Positions 20,813-32,960 of a stretch of DNA of 64,000 nt are shown here, piece by piece. A program made the position numbers and the translations under genes. The notes under the pieces are model-generated. The model worked only from the letters and a program-made list of their open reading frames with translations, was not told the origin of the DNA and ran no database searches. Source of the DNA: Owenia fusiformis (lineage: Eukaryota; Annelida; Polychaeta; Sabellida; Oweniidae); NCBI GenBank assembly GCA_903813345.2, contig CAIIXF020000004.1, positions 5,415,525 to 5,479,524 of the forward strand, in the 5' to 3' direction. Position 1 is the stretch's first letter; every line of letters starts with the position of its first letter.

Positions 20813-23800
20813 TGTCACAATGTGCAATTTGTGTTAACAAAAGACTACCCCAAGGGCCAGAGCATATACTAGACGAAGCTCTCTTTTAAATAAGCAAAAT
20901 CAATTTTGGCCACACTAACAATTTTCCATCCAACCCTTTGATCAATATGATCCATTCAGGTCCTCTTGACTAAACAGGGCTACACTGGTAGAGATGAACT
21001 TATGCTAATACCAGTCTCAGAAACATCCAAAGGGTATATCGTTTTATTCACCTATATAAATAGCCATTTGTCATTGTCAGAGCAACTACATGTACATAGA
21101 TTTGGGCAGTAGAAATATTAACGGATTTGGCTGAACATTTTTATGCTTGGTTAGTTTTATCAAGAGACAAGCTTGGCAAAAGAAGAGCTGGATCAGAAAA
21201 AAGTCCAAAAAATAAATCACCATAAAAGGCAAACTATCAGAAAGGGTATAAATAGCCCAAAGAATTTGCAAATATTATTTGACCTTGATATGAGATTAAG
21301 ATAATCTGTTTAGATGTGGCTTTGAAGTTATTTCAAAATTTGTGTTTTCATTACACATATAAACTTTTCTATGGTTTCATTTTTGTGAAGTTAATCTTTA
21401 GTGATATGGAATTTATTTTTGTTCCATAGTTTTGCCCTTAATATGTATTAGCTGGCTACACTGCCCTCTGACTATTATAGATGGTTATAGTTTTGAATTT
21501 GATACCATCTTATCAATCTCAAATATAAATATTGTTGACCATTCTCAGAATTTGAATATAAAATGAATGCTAGTTACCAACAAGCAGAAAAATCTATGAT
21601 TATCTGACTACTACTGGTGAGATTAAAAATCATCTCTATTTCAAGAGTGAAAATGAAGTTCAGCTCTTGCAAAGGATAGATTGCTGTATGACCACCTGTT
21701 TCTGAATCTTGGCCAAACTCACTTTTCCCAAGTTTGATATCATTATCCATTAGTCTCTACCCTGAAGCTTGAAGTAACTTCTACCCTCTATCTGGGGTTT
21801 CAATTGGGTAAAGTTGTATCAATGGATTATCATTTATTCAAAGAATATAGCTGAGGCTTTCTTTTAAAGATGGGGAAGCCAAGACTTGATATCGTAGAAA
21901 TCTACTCAATATTGAAGCAAATTTAAGTTCTGCATTTAGTTGTTAGCTAAAAATGTCATAAACACAGAGTTAAACATATATTTTCACCCATTTCAGTTTA
22001 ATTGAAAATAGGATATTTTCATTGTGAGATATCACAGCCTTCTCTCAGTTTCCTTCTATTTTTGTGCATAGCAGAGATGGTCTGAGTATCAGAATGGGAT
22101 ATTTTGATTAAATGTGACATATAAATATGACAATGGCACAATTTCAATGACAAAAATTACATGGCACATTGTTGACAATTTTCTTTCACCTTACCAGGCA
22201 ACAGGCAATTTTCACCGGTTGTTTTCACAGAATCGCCTGTTGTTTTTAGGGACTTTTCAATGTTAAATTTATGATTTCCATTAATTTTGACTGTTGTTTT
22301 CATTTATTTAGCCTGTTGTGAGAAATTCTAGTGAAACCCCTGACAACTGGCCTATTCAGAAAAAAACGGGGTAGATTACTGGAAACATATTCTGCCTCAT
22401 AGAATTTTCTCAACAAAATTTTATGATTATCTGAAAAGTGAAAATATTGTTGACCTCTAATTCCACTTTAGCAAGTTTACACAAGTTTGAATCAACACTT
22501 AATAATTAACGACAGCCTGTTATGATGTGGGAGACATTATTTATTTTGGCTCAGACATTTCTCAGTATACATAATGTCAACCAAGTTGCATTGTTGGTAT
22601 CCATGATGCAGAATATTGAGCCCAGATCGAATCTGGTACCCTTTGTGAGAGTTGATGTTCTCTATACTCTTAAATATAGGAAGATTTTTGATCGAGGTAT
22701 TTGTGAATCAGAATATGGATACAAAATCTCTGTCTTGCATGATCTGCTCATAAATAACTAGGAATCATTCCATATGGTGATGAGATCATTAAGATCGTTT
22801 TAGTATCAATAGTGTAAAATCATCTGTCTTTGTTAGAGGAATGTGTTGTATTTAATTGAAATTCAGGGTAGAAATTACTGGATAATAATGGTATATAATA
22901 GCATAATGATGCATATCTATGAAAATATTGTTATGTTATTATAGATTGACTGTAGCCTTGAATGTTTACCAAAAAACCTTTTGCGTCATTCTTACATCTC
23001 ATTTTGTCTGATGTCTCAATTCTATTTTTATGGCCATGGATAATTTTCATTTTCTTTCTAAATGACTGGCTTTTGGATAGTCAAGCCTCTTTAAGGTTCA
23101 AATTGTATTCTATTCAAATTATATCACTGTTAAACTATATATCTGCTTTAAATGGGCTAATTAGCCTTTTGCGGATTATTGATGTAGATGTAGAATCCTG
23201 AAAATATTGAATTTTATCTATGGATTACTGAAACCAACCCAAAAATGTTGAGCTTGTATGAAGAAATAATTGCCTTAAAATGTTCAAGTCTGGAAAGCAA
23301 TTGATTCAAAAATACACAAAATAGATTTTTGCCAGGGTTGATCCCATTCAGAATTATCTGCAAGGGTTAACACAGGCCACAACATTGACATGCCTAGGGC
23401 TGCATTAATGTCCAAAGAAAATATGAAAATTAAACATAAACAATTATAATGCCAAATGAAAATAGCTAAATCTAAATGCCATGACATCTGTGCTGAAAGG
23501 GGCCCTTTCTCAAGTTGAAATCATGAGAAATCGAGTGAGAAATCTTAATCGCAACTGGTAATAAAATAAATTAAGTAAATTATATTTTGAATAACTGTGT
23601 CTTAATTCTTGGCTTGATTGGAGTATAGTGAAATATTTGCCCAGAAAAATATTTTGGTTGGGCCTAAAATGAGCCATCTCCTATACATGTCATAAGGGTC
23701 GAGATTGTCAAGTTTATTGTCTGTAATTGTTTTTATGTTAGATTGGATACAGTGAATGCAGTAAAATTTGAACAGACTGGCAGATAATTTGGCATCTGAG

Positions 23801-24194
23801 TTGAACATTACAAAAATATTTTACATAATGTTTAATTTTCCAATAATCGTTGTCGCATCCCCTACTCCCCCAGGTTTTACTGTGTATTTTGTTTTTCCCC
23901 AAAGATGTGTGCTTGTTTGAAAAAAAGCTTGAGAATTTGGCTTAATATTGAAAAATTAACTTTATTTTCACCAGTAGATTCTGCACCTGTGCTGTGCATA
24001 TCCTAATTTGTCAGTTATTAATCACAAATTAATCACATATTAATCACACATTAATCACTAACACATTGTCAAAATATTTGCCATTCAAAATCCTGTTAAT
24101 ATCAAATATTTATGTTAGTATTAATGTTAAGTGACATAGTTGACACAATGTTATGATTAAAATAGTCCTGAATATAAGTAGAAAAGGGTCTTGA
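20813..24194. other. No gene recognised; short repeat remnants
   Basis: Apart from the repeat at 22190-22345 and a 12-bp ATTAATCACACA-type array at 24020-24058, nothing could be assigned. Confidence 0.35.
22190..22345 (+). repeat. CAGGCAACAGGC dispersed repeat, copy 1
   Basis: CAGGCAACAGGCAATTTTCA to GTGAGAAATTCTAGTGAAA and CCCCTG; the same family as 58533-58705. Confidence 0.6.
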
Positions 24195-24455
24195 AGGTCA
24201 TGTTTTAAAATGAAATATAGAGTGGAAAACAGTGGAAAAAGCAAGGAATAAAGTAGACAGGCATGTAGTTAAGACTCTAAACTGTATAGAAATGCAAGAA
24301 AATCAGACACTTCATTCAAATTTTAGAGAGAAATGAGAAGAATTGGCAAGGAATAAAGTAAACAGGCATGTAGCTAAGACTCTAAATTGTATAGAAATGC
24401 GAGAAAATTAGACACTTCATTCAAATTTTAGAGAGAAAACCAAGGAATTGGCATG
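24195..24455 (+). repeat. Family A head-to-tail dimer
   Basis: Two tandem cores, each with GGAATAAAGTARACAGGC and CACTTCATTCAAATTTTAG, about 110 bp apart. Confidence 0.72.
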
Positions 24456-25549
24456 ATCATAATGTATATTTACAGGCAAGGTAATGCTTAATAGGCATCT
24501 GATATTTATTCTCCAGAAAATATCTTGAAGTAACACTATTACAAACCCTGAAAATTAGAAGAAAATAAAATTTTTAACTGGAAAAAAAAAACGGTGATCA
24601 ATCGATTAAAATCAACCAGTCAGATAAAAATATCAAGTCAAATGTTGTGTTCAAACTTTCCAAAACTGCTGATGTGTCTCCTCCGTGGTTAAGTTATTTT
24701 GATATGGACATATTTTAGGATGAGGGTCTATGTGTGTGGTAATAAAAACAGATGATGTTATTAAATTATGCTTGTTGTTTTTAGCAGTAAAAACATCCTT
24801 GATTACCCAGTTAACATACATGTATAAATATCCCCTAGGGTGTCCTGGATATTAGAAAATCATTACTTTCATCAAAATATAATTTTGTTAGAATATGAAT
24901 AGAATTTTGTGTTTTTCATTTTCTGTATTCCCCCGAGGCTGTAGATATTTCAAAACGGATTTGTGTAAGTTGAGAATACATGTTCTATTTGTCTATTTTG
25001 CCTATTTGCCTATTTTGTGATTGTACTGTTTCAAACCTTTATAATCATCTAGATTTATTATGAGATCTCCCATTGACTTTCATGTTAAAAAATCAATGTT
25101 TTAACACCTGGTATCTCAAACACTTTTGGCTTGTCTAAGTTGTGTTTAGATTAGACAGATTTTACTATACATGTATTTCACTTATTTCAACATTGTAGTT
25201 TGTTATTTCCAGAGTTTTAAATGATTGTAATCATGCCTTTACTAACTAAGGAAATGAATTGAGTGAACATATTTAAGCAGTTTTATTCTGTAGAATAAGA
25301 CTTAATTATGAAGTCTTACATCAAACAACTTAAATGTGTAACTTGCCTTAACTAATATTTCTCAGCATTTTAACAGTTTCATGATTTTTGAGCCAATTTT
25401 TCCAAAAGATGCACCTTACAAGTGGCAGATTTTAGAGGTGATGCAGAAATTACCCGAAAACATTTGTTTTGATTTTTAAAAAAAATAGTGTCTTGCCTCA
25501 ATCAACTTAGAAGCCTTTTATGGATATAGAATTTTGAATTTGTTTAAAA

Positions 25550-25672
25550 ATTCCAGGGAGTCACATTTGACAATTTTGGCTCAAAATCACTAGAAAAGTA
25601 CTCAGAATTATGAAAAACTGCATGATTTTGAATTAACTTTGGACCCTTCCACCCTCCTGGCTACAACCCTGA
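25550..25672. repeat. Truncated CAGGCCCG-family copy
   Basis: The inner CACATTTGACAATTTTGGC and the right end CTCCTGGCTACAACCCTG are recognisable; the left end is lost. Confidence 0.55.
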
Positions 25673-26029
25673 TGTATTAGCATTTGAATTCTTAATACTA
25701 TTAAAGTAGATAAAACTTAAAGAACAGATTCAGCACTTGAGAAAGGTATTTTCAAGGTAGTTTAGAGATAAGATGTGAAAAGGAAGAGATCTCTTCTGTG
25801 GGTATATTTTGTTTAACACTCAGTGGTGCACCAGATTGGGTTTTAAGAATCAGTGCAAAGCAGTATAACCAATCCCATCATGCTTTATGACCCAAAATTT
25901 CCTGATTTTCAGATTTTAAGTACAGTATAACAGACATTCATTACAAATTCAAATATAATTCAAATTTGCCCATCTATGCTTTGCAACCTACATTTGAGTG
26001 AGATCATTAAGATCCAATCCAAGATTCAA

Positions 26030-26475
26030 CATCTAAACTATAAAATCACATGTATCTGTCAGAAGTTAGTATGGTATTCCAAAGGGAATCTAGGTTAAAA
26101 ATATATTGAAAAAGACTCATGGGTGGTAAACACCTCCTGTGCTTCCCATTTAGTAAGGTGTCTACATTAAAGATCATTGAGATCAGCATCAAAATTATAA
26201 AATCACCTAAATCGGTCAAAGTTAAGTATGGCATTCCAAAGGGAATTCAGGATAAAAAATATATTGAAGACTCATGGGTGTTGAACACCTCCTGTGCTTA
26301 ACAGGTAGTAAGGTTTCTACATTAGAGATCATTGAGATCAGCATCAAAACTATAAAATCACCTAAATCGGTCAAAGTTAAGTATGGTGTTCTGAAGAGAA
26401 TTCAGGATAAAAAATATATTGAAAAAAGACTCATGGGTGTTGAACACCTCCTGTGCTTAACAGGTAGTAAGGTAT
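26030..26475 (+). repeat. Three-copy tandem repeat of about 155 bp
   Basis: GACTCATGGGTGKTRAACAC occurs at about 26113, 26271 and 26430, with intervening AAAATCACCTAAATCGGTC and GAGATCATTGAGATC blocks. Copies 2 and 3 are the most alike. Confidence 0.82.
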
Positions 26476-26702
26476 TCTCTAATCACTTCATTATATTTTA
26501 CTTCACTTTAAACAAGCATGAAGGTACATAAGATGAACATATGAAATAACAAACCCCCATTGAGCCTTCTTTATGGCTCTTATATCCCACCTTTCTCAGG
26601 TACTACCATCTTCTTTAAATGCTTAACTCATTTTACTGACATGTAGACATATAACAATCTTATGAACATATGATGAAGCCTGTATAAGGAGAACATATTT
26701 AG

Positions 26703-27080
26703 ATATGTTCTACCATATTATGTAGAAAATAAATGTGGAACACCATCATAAGTAGAACACTTTTAAGTCCCATGACCGCTACTGAATTCATGTTAAATGA
26801 ACATCTGTAAGTGGAACACCTCCCAAGTAGAATACTTCGTAGTGGTACCAGGGGTGTAGTCTAGCTACAAGCCCTGTGACCCTCCCCACTACTAACTCAT
26901 CTCCTGTGTGAAAAGGTGTTTAGTGAAGTAGAGGGGGGGGGGAGGTTTCATGGGGGTTGTAGCTAGACTACACTTTTGGTACCACTAAGGGGGAGGTGAT
27001 CCACTTACAGATGTTCATAGAAGTGTTCTACTTACGATGGTGTTCTATGCACATTCTCTACACATTTTGGTAGAACATGT
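26703..27080. repeat. Long palindrome with pogo-like inner motifs
   Basis: Arms of about 180 bp. The left arm (GTTCTACCATATTATG, GAACATCTGTAAGTGGA, GTGTAGTCTAGCTACAAG) is mirrored in the right arm (TTGTAGCTAGACTACAC, TCCACTTACAGATGTTC, GGTAGAACATG). The G-run at 26933-26943 lies in the centre. Confidence 0.78.
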
Positions 27081-27102
27081 ATTTCACAATCAAAATATTG
27101 TT

Positions 27103-27680
27103 AATAAAGTCTCCCAAGTTTTGTGGATGGTATTCATTGGTTAGTGTTTTGGCGGTTGGTGTTCAGGGGTCAGTATCTGGTTGTGACGTTTTGCATATTA
27201 TTAAAGTCTCCAAGTTTTGTGGATGATATTCATTGGTTAGTGTTTTGGCGGTTGGTGTTCAGGGGTCAGTATCTGGTTGTGACGTTTTGCATATTATTAA
27301 AGTCTCCAAGTTTTGTGTACAGTATAGTGTTCGTTGGTTGGTGTTCAGGGGTCAGTATCTGTATAAATGGCAGGTTATGACAGTTTGCATATTATTAAAG
27401 TCTCCAAGTTTTATATACAGTATAGTGTTCGGTGGTTGGTGTTCAGGGGTCAGTATCTGGTTGTGACATTTTGCATATTATTAAAGTCTCCAAGTTTTGT
27501 GTACAGTATAGTGTTCGGCAGGTGTTCAGGGGTCAGTATCTGTATAAATGGCAGGTTGTGACATTTTGCATATTATTAAAGTCTATAAGTTTTCTCTACA
27601 GTATAGTGTTCGGTGGTTGGTGTTCAGGGGTCAGTATCTGTAACAAATGGCAGGTGGTTAAATTTTGCATGTTAATACCA
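27103..27680 (+). repeat. Satellite-like array of family B, six units
   Basis: AAAGTCTCCAAGTTTT recurs at about 27107, 27204, 27300, 27398, 27484 and 27579, giving units of 86-98 bp. Each unit carries GGTTGGTGTTCAGGGGTC and ends near TGTGACNTTTTGCAT. Open frames through the array are a by-product of the repeat and are not coding. Confidence 0.85.
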
Positions 27681-28214
27681 GTTAAGTTTTGTGAAAGTAT
27701 TTATTATGTGACTCCCTTGAATGTACATTACCTAGTTTAGAGTCAGAGTCAAACAGTACTATGAAAACTTACATGGGAACCCACACCTCTTAACCTAGAT
27801 GTTTCCTATGTTTTGTTGTTGTAGGTCAGCTTTCTAAACAAGTTCAAATTGGACATCCTTTTTTAATTAAATTGTTTTCTAGTTTTCCCAGTTGGATATT
27901 GAAATTGATACCTAGCTCATGTTTTAGACTTAAAAATGTCATTTGCTCTTGTTTCTATTAAATTAGTTTTTCGTCATTTTTATCAAAAATGCACCATATT
28001 TTTAAAAATTATGTCTAAATTTTGGTTCTAAATTTTATTCTTATCATTTGGGATCAAGGACCTAAACTTTCATCCCTATGCTTATCACCAAAACGTTAGC
28101 TGCTTATATCATGTTTATGTGCATGGAAAGATCATAAAACCATATTTATGGTTCACTGCTACTGTCTCTACAAGTGACATCTCCCATGACTGACTGGAAA
28201 TATAATGTCACGGT

Positions 28215-28375
28215 GGTCACATTTTCTAATTCAAAATATGGTTAAAAAGAGTGAAATATGCAAGGAATAAAGTAGACAGGGATGGAGTTAACACTCTAAA
28301 TTGTATAGAAATGAAAGAAAATCAGACACTTCATTCAAATTTTAGTGAGAAATAGAGAGAAAAAGACATGATCAG
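28215..28375 (+). repeat. Family A copy
   Basis: CAAGGAATAAAGTAGACAGG and GACACTTCATTCAAATTTTA in the usual order. Confidence 0.7.
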
Positions 28376-28812
28376 AGAGAATATTTATAGCAATACAGAA
28401 TACTATTAGGTTCACTCTCTTTCAGAGAAGGTTGGCTGCCTCCCATGATTCTCAGTGTTTTTATACAGAAGTTCTGTTGCAGAAACTTTCAGAATCATGG
28501 GATATGTTAGACTCATTTCTTGTAATTCTCTGTCAGAAGCTCATATTCTTTGAACTGTCTCCTGTCCTTTCAAACAATTTTTGGTAATCTCAAAAAATAA
28601 TCCCAACGAAATAATTGCTTCTGTTTCTTGGGGAAATAAACTGGGAACAGCTTGAAAATACATGCAATTGTAATGCAAGACATGCAAGAATATGCAAATG
28701 ATTAAAATATATTCCTAAAATCTTTAATCTCAAGTCAAGGAGTAACCTTCAATGATTTCTTGTAAGAAATGTTATTTTCATTCACTTACTTTACCATGGC
28801 AACACTTGTCAA

Positions 28813-28960
28813 TTTGATCATGCTTATTCCACTCATTTCTCTCTAAAATTTGATTGAAGTGTTTTATGTTTTTGCATTTCTATATAATTTAGAGTGTATA
28901 CTTCATGCATATATATACCATTTCTAACTAATTCCTCCTTTTACAGGGTGGCCTCATGTT
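28813..28960 (-). repeat. Family A copy, diverged
   Basis: ATTTCTCTCTAAAATTTGAT and TATAATTTAGAGTGTATAC mark it; the 5' end is degraded. Confidence 0.55.
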
Positions 28961-29199
28961 TTTACCAAAGATTGGAGTTATATACAAATTCCCCCTCCCT
29001 CTAATATACCCCCTTATCAACCCTCCCTACTCCAAAAAGATACAGATTGTCATTCCTTTTCATATTTGGTCATAGTTGATTATGTATACTGTACTACTCC
29101 CACTCCCCTTTCCCATTTTCACATCCCCTTTTTTCTCATTTTTTCGCCATATAATTTTTATACAAATCCATTAATCCACCATCTCATTTCCATAATTCA

Positions 29200-29577
29200 T
29201 ACCCTGCGTGCAGAGTCTAGTTAAACTACACTCTGCCTAGTAGAGACCATATTACAGTTTAGTAGCCCCGCCCCCACGACGGGTACCGGTGACAGTTTAC
29301 GTAATAAATAACTTTTGACCTACACGCTGACCTCTCTTCCACCAATCTGCGAGCTTGACGAAACACACGCCAAATGCGTTCTAATTAAATATGCACATGT
29401 CATTGGTCAATTCCGGGCTCAACGATCACGTCAGAAGGAATGACCATATATAGAACGTCGGTCAATTTTGGCCGACGAACACTGATTGGCGCGGTGAGTT
29501 CACAGGTTTATTTTAGTTTGAAAGAGTGAAGACGAAACTCTCTTTTAAGAAGTGAAGTCAAACGAATGCAGAGGGTA
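29200..29577. mobile_element. TACCCT-ended MITE with 9-bp duplication, copy 1
   Basis: 378 bp, ends TACCCTGCGTGCAGAG and TGCAGAGGGTA. The exact 9-mer CATAATTCA flanks it (29191-29199 and 29578-29586). It is GC-richer than its surroundings, with CCAAT boxes and GTCACCGGTACCC. Likely MULE-type by duplication length. Confidence 0.85.
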
Positions 29578-30135
29578 CATAATTCACTACATACAATCTT
29601 GTATACATACCCCTAGTACATGAATCTATGAGACATTTTGTAGAATTTGAGGAATCAACTAGGGAAACCTAATAGTTGCAGATATGAACAGAAGAAATGT
29701 TTTTCTATTTCTTTAAACAAGCGTGAAATGAGTGAAATGATAAATGCATGCAAGCGTAAAGATGCAAATGTTAAGCAAGTCATGTTTGCATTATTTGAAA
29801 CATTTGCCAGTTCAGTTTTTGAGATTCTCATATAATCAACTGATTTTCAGACTATAAACAATTTGGAGTTTTGTCTATCTGTATCTCTCACTACCAATGA
29901 GTTTTGTTTTGTTGAAACAACTTCTAAAATCAGACATCTGTTTAGTTGTCAGTAAGTGGATGTTTTTGAAATTATTGTTTATAAATGAAAAGGAGTTTAG
30001 TTTTGTCTCCTTGTCATTACCAAAAAACATGAGGGTTTTATCCTTTTTATCACACTTTGAAAAATTTAAAAAGTGCTATTTGCTTTTTAGTGGTTCCTAA
30101 CAAGGCACTGTAATCAAATGTCGATTATGTCACCA

Positions 30136-30223
30136 CAAGACTGAAATGATGTCATCTGAAGACTGAAATGATGTCATCTGAAGACTGAAATTATGTCATC
30201 TGAAGACTAAAATTATGTGATCT
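30136..30223 (+). repeat. 22-bp tandem repeat, four units
   Basis: GAAGACTGAAATGATGTCAT recurs every 22 bases. Confidence 0.8.
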
Positions 30224-30504
30224 CATTACTGACCTATACTCTATACTGAAATGATATCATTTTAGTGCAAAAATTTCATTTTAAGAAAAAATGAGAAAAA
30301 CTAAATGGTTTATCATGATCAAAGGGAAATCATTAGGGAGGGGGGTCCACAGTCTATATTATCTCAAAAAGAGCAGACAAGCTTTAGATAAAGGGGCGGG
30401 GGGCTCTAATATAAATCAGAATGTTGTAAATATAGTTAAAATGAAGAGCACTAACTAATACAGTGGTCTGTGCCATCAATTAGCTTATAGGATAAACATC
30501 CATG

Positions 30505-30685
30505 GTCAGAAATAATCTTCTGCTCTTGCTTATTTCATTCAATTTCTCTCCAAAATTTGAATAAAGTGTCTTATATTTTTGCATTTCTATATAATTTAGA
30601 TTGTTTACTATCTAGGTGTCTATTTAGTTTTGGGTACATTTCCCTCTTTTTCATGATATTTCATGTTTTAAATCATGACCGTCTG
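30505..30685 (-). repeat. Family A copy, diverged
   Basis: TTCTCTCCAAAATTTGAATA, TTTCTATATAATTTAGATTG and a terminal TTTTAAATCATGACCG. Confidence 0.55.
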
Positions 30686-31079
30686 TTTTATTTTATGGGA
30701 AAATAACATTGAAGTAATCATTATAGTAACAAGCTAACAGCATATCATTATGTTACATCACCATGGTAATATATATGTAATATAACTAATTTCATCCTAA
30801 ATGGAAATTCTAACATGCCTTACCTTGCCAAAATGTTTATAATTTCCCAAATTTCTCGCTAAAATCAGACAGCTGATTTTCCGGCTTTTGTGCAATTTGG
30901 ATTTTTAGCTATAAGCCAGTTTAGGTTATTTCTCATTGATTTTACTCTGCTGTTTTGTTTTTTTTTAGTTTTTTAATGTGAAGTATGTCATAAAAACTGA
31001 TGGGTTGCCACAGTGAAATATATTATTTGTGTAGCGTAAAGTGTTTTATCCTCAACGGAAATTTAGACATTAATGAAAC

Positions 31080-31330
31080 GCTTGATTGGTTGTGTAATAT
31101 GTCACAGTGTTCGAACTCTTGAAAAATAATGTTTCGGAATCCTAAATAGAGATAGAAATGTGAAGTTATCAGGAATAGAGCATTATAGAGAAGAAACAGA
31201 CATGTAGTTAACTTACATAGAAATTTCAAGATATCATACAATTCATTTAAAATATTAAAGCTTTTTAAGGGTAGATAATTAAAGAATGAAATATAAATAA
31301 ACGTTGATGACCATATCTGTAATATGATTT
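31080..31330 (+). repeat. Family A copy, strongly diverged
   Basis: Recognisable by order and by ACAGACATGTAGTTAAC and AATTCATTTAAAATATT. Confidence 0.4.
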
Positions 31331-31454
31331 CATGAATGGGTGTTAAGTTTTTCAAATTAGAATTCAGAAAAGCATATTGTTTCTCAGAAATACTTATGGG
31401 CTTTAATATTCAATTTAGGTCGACAAACTGTAAAGTTAAAGGAATTCATTGCTT

Positions 31455-31640
31455 AAAATATCCATCTGCTCTTACTTATTCTCTCATTTTCTTTTTAAAA
31501 TTTGAATGAAGTGTTTGATTTTCTTGAATTTCTATACAATTTAGAGTGTTAACTACATGCCTGTTTACTTTATTCCTTGCCGATTCCACTCTTTTCCACT
31601 CTATTTTGTGTTTTAAAACACGACCATCCTGCAATTAATA
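31455..31640 (-). repeat. Family A copy
   Basis: TTAGAGTGTTAACTACATGC and GTTTACTTTATTCCTTGCC, ending TTTTAAAACACGACCATC. Confidence 0.7.
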
Positions 31641-32019
31641 ACTGAGATTGAACATGAATTTGTGTGGTTTCAAGCTTTATAGCCATGTGAAAATACAAGA
31701 ATACCATGTTTTTCACCATGTAGTTTGCATTAAGAGATTAACCCATGACATATGGAGGCTTAAAAGCTATTTCTGAAAATGCAAATGATGTCGCGGTTTG
31801 TTTTGTAAAATAACATTTAAATTCTTTGACAAATATGCTCAGTGTATAGCGACTCCCATTCTGGGTTTTCCAAGCTCTTATTGAAATCATACAAAATTAG
31901 TCCCCATTCAGCTAGATTGGTCAATGTTCTGTAGAGTGGTTTTAGAATAGGATAAGCACATTTTCCTGTATAGAAACACTGAAAAAACAGAAGCTAGTAG
32001 TAGTAAAATACTACAGTAA

Positions 32020-32165
32020 AACCTGTATATCATTACACATTCAGTTCTATTTTTTTTTAATTTGGCATTGGTTTCCATGTTAAAAAACCTTGAAATTGTG
32101 AACACCTCCCAATCTGAACACTTTTGGCCAGTTATAGTTATGTAAAGAATATACAGGTCTCACTG
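32020..32165. mobile_element. pogo-like MITE
   Basis: ACAGTAAAACCTGTATATC to ATACAGGTCTCACTG, with GAACACCTCCCAATCTGAAC inside. Confidence 0.5.
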
Positions 32166-32729
32166 ACTCAGCACACTACAGGCAAAGCTCTCTTTCGAAA
32201 TACGATTTCAGAATTTGGCTGATGGAAGTTGATGTAAGGGTGTGTTAAGTACATGCAGATGAAAATGAGTTTTTAAATTTTTACAATAAAATAAAATTTT
32301 CAGCTATTTCAACCTGAAGCTTCCCCCTATAAGAATATATTTTTATTGTCTCTGCAGGGTTGCTATGGAAACTTTACTGTATCTCCTTGGTTTCTCAAAC
32401 TTTAAAGCTTATGGGCGGATCTAACCTCTTACCTTTAGCCAGTTAATTCAAGAAACAGTTTTTCACTTGAATCGAACCAGCCTTGTTTTCTTTATTAAAA
32501 CTACCAGTCATAGAAAATTTATCTCCAGGTTAAGAATACTTAATATCATAGGGATAGCAATAGTCTTTGTAAGAGCTAGATTCTGTCTTCCCTCTTAAAA
32601 TAAGTTTAAATTCATTGATCTCGACTGTATCCAATCAATATAATAAAGGAAATTGTGCTTCTTCGTTTCTACCTATAAGTAGCAAATATTCGGTTCATAT
32701 TTTATTACGTGCAAGTTACATTTGAGAAT

Positions 32730-32960
32730 ATTAAGATCTTGTGAGTATTAAACAGAAACCATTAAGATCTTATGAGCACTATAACTGTTAAAGTTAGATG
32801 GTAGAAATGCTAGTATATAGAGATTCAGGGTAATACATATAGAATCTGCATTTGAGATCGTTAAGATTTTATGAACATTGAAACTGTGAAAGTTAGAGGG
32901 CAATGATGCTAGTAAAGAAAAATCTAGGGTAGGACTTAACAGCAGGATGTTCACAGAAAC
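32730..32960. repeat. Tandem diverged GAGATCNTTAAGATC repeat
   Basis: ATTAAGATCTTATGAGCA and GTTAAGATTTTATGAACA with following TTAGATGGTAGAAATGC-like blocks, about 110 bp apart. Related sequence lies near 22780 and 59810-59930. Confidence 0.5.

Noticed and set aside
26119-26531. Frames with repeated HLLCLTGSKVSTLEI words
   Set aside because: Translation of the 155-bp tandem repeat; no other coding evidence.
27123-27740. Four overlapping frames with repeated WCSGVSI-like words
   Set aside because: They are the family B satellite read in different frames; unit lengths of 86-98 bp keep shifting the frame.
30100-30230. Regular short repeats resembling a CRISPR array
   Set aside because: The 22-bp units are head-to-tail with no spacers, and the genome is clearly eukaryotic.
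31023-31355. 110-codon minus frame
   Set aside because: Overlaps a diverged family A copy; hydrophobic AT-driven residues only.
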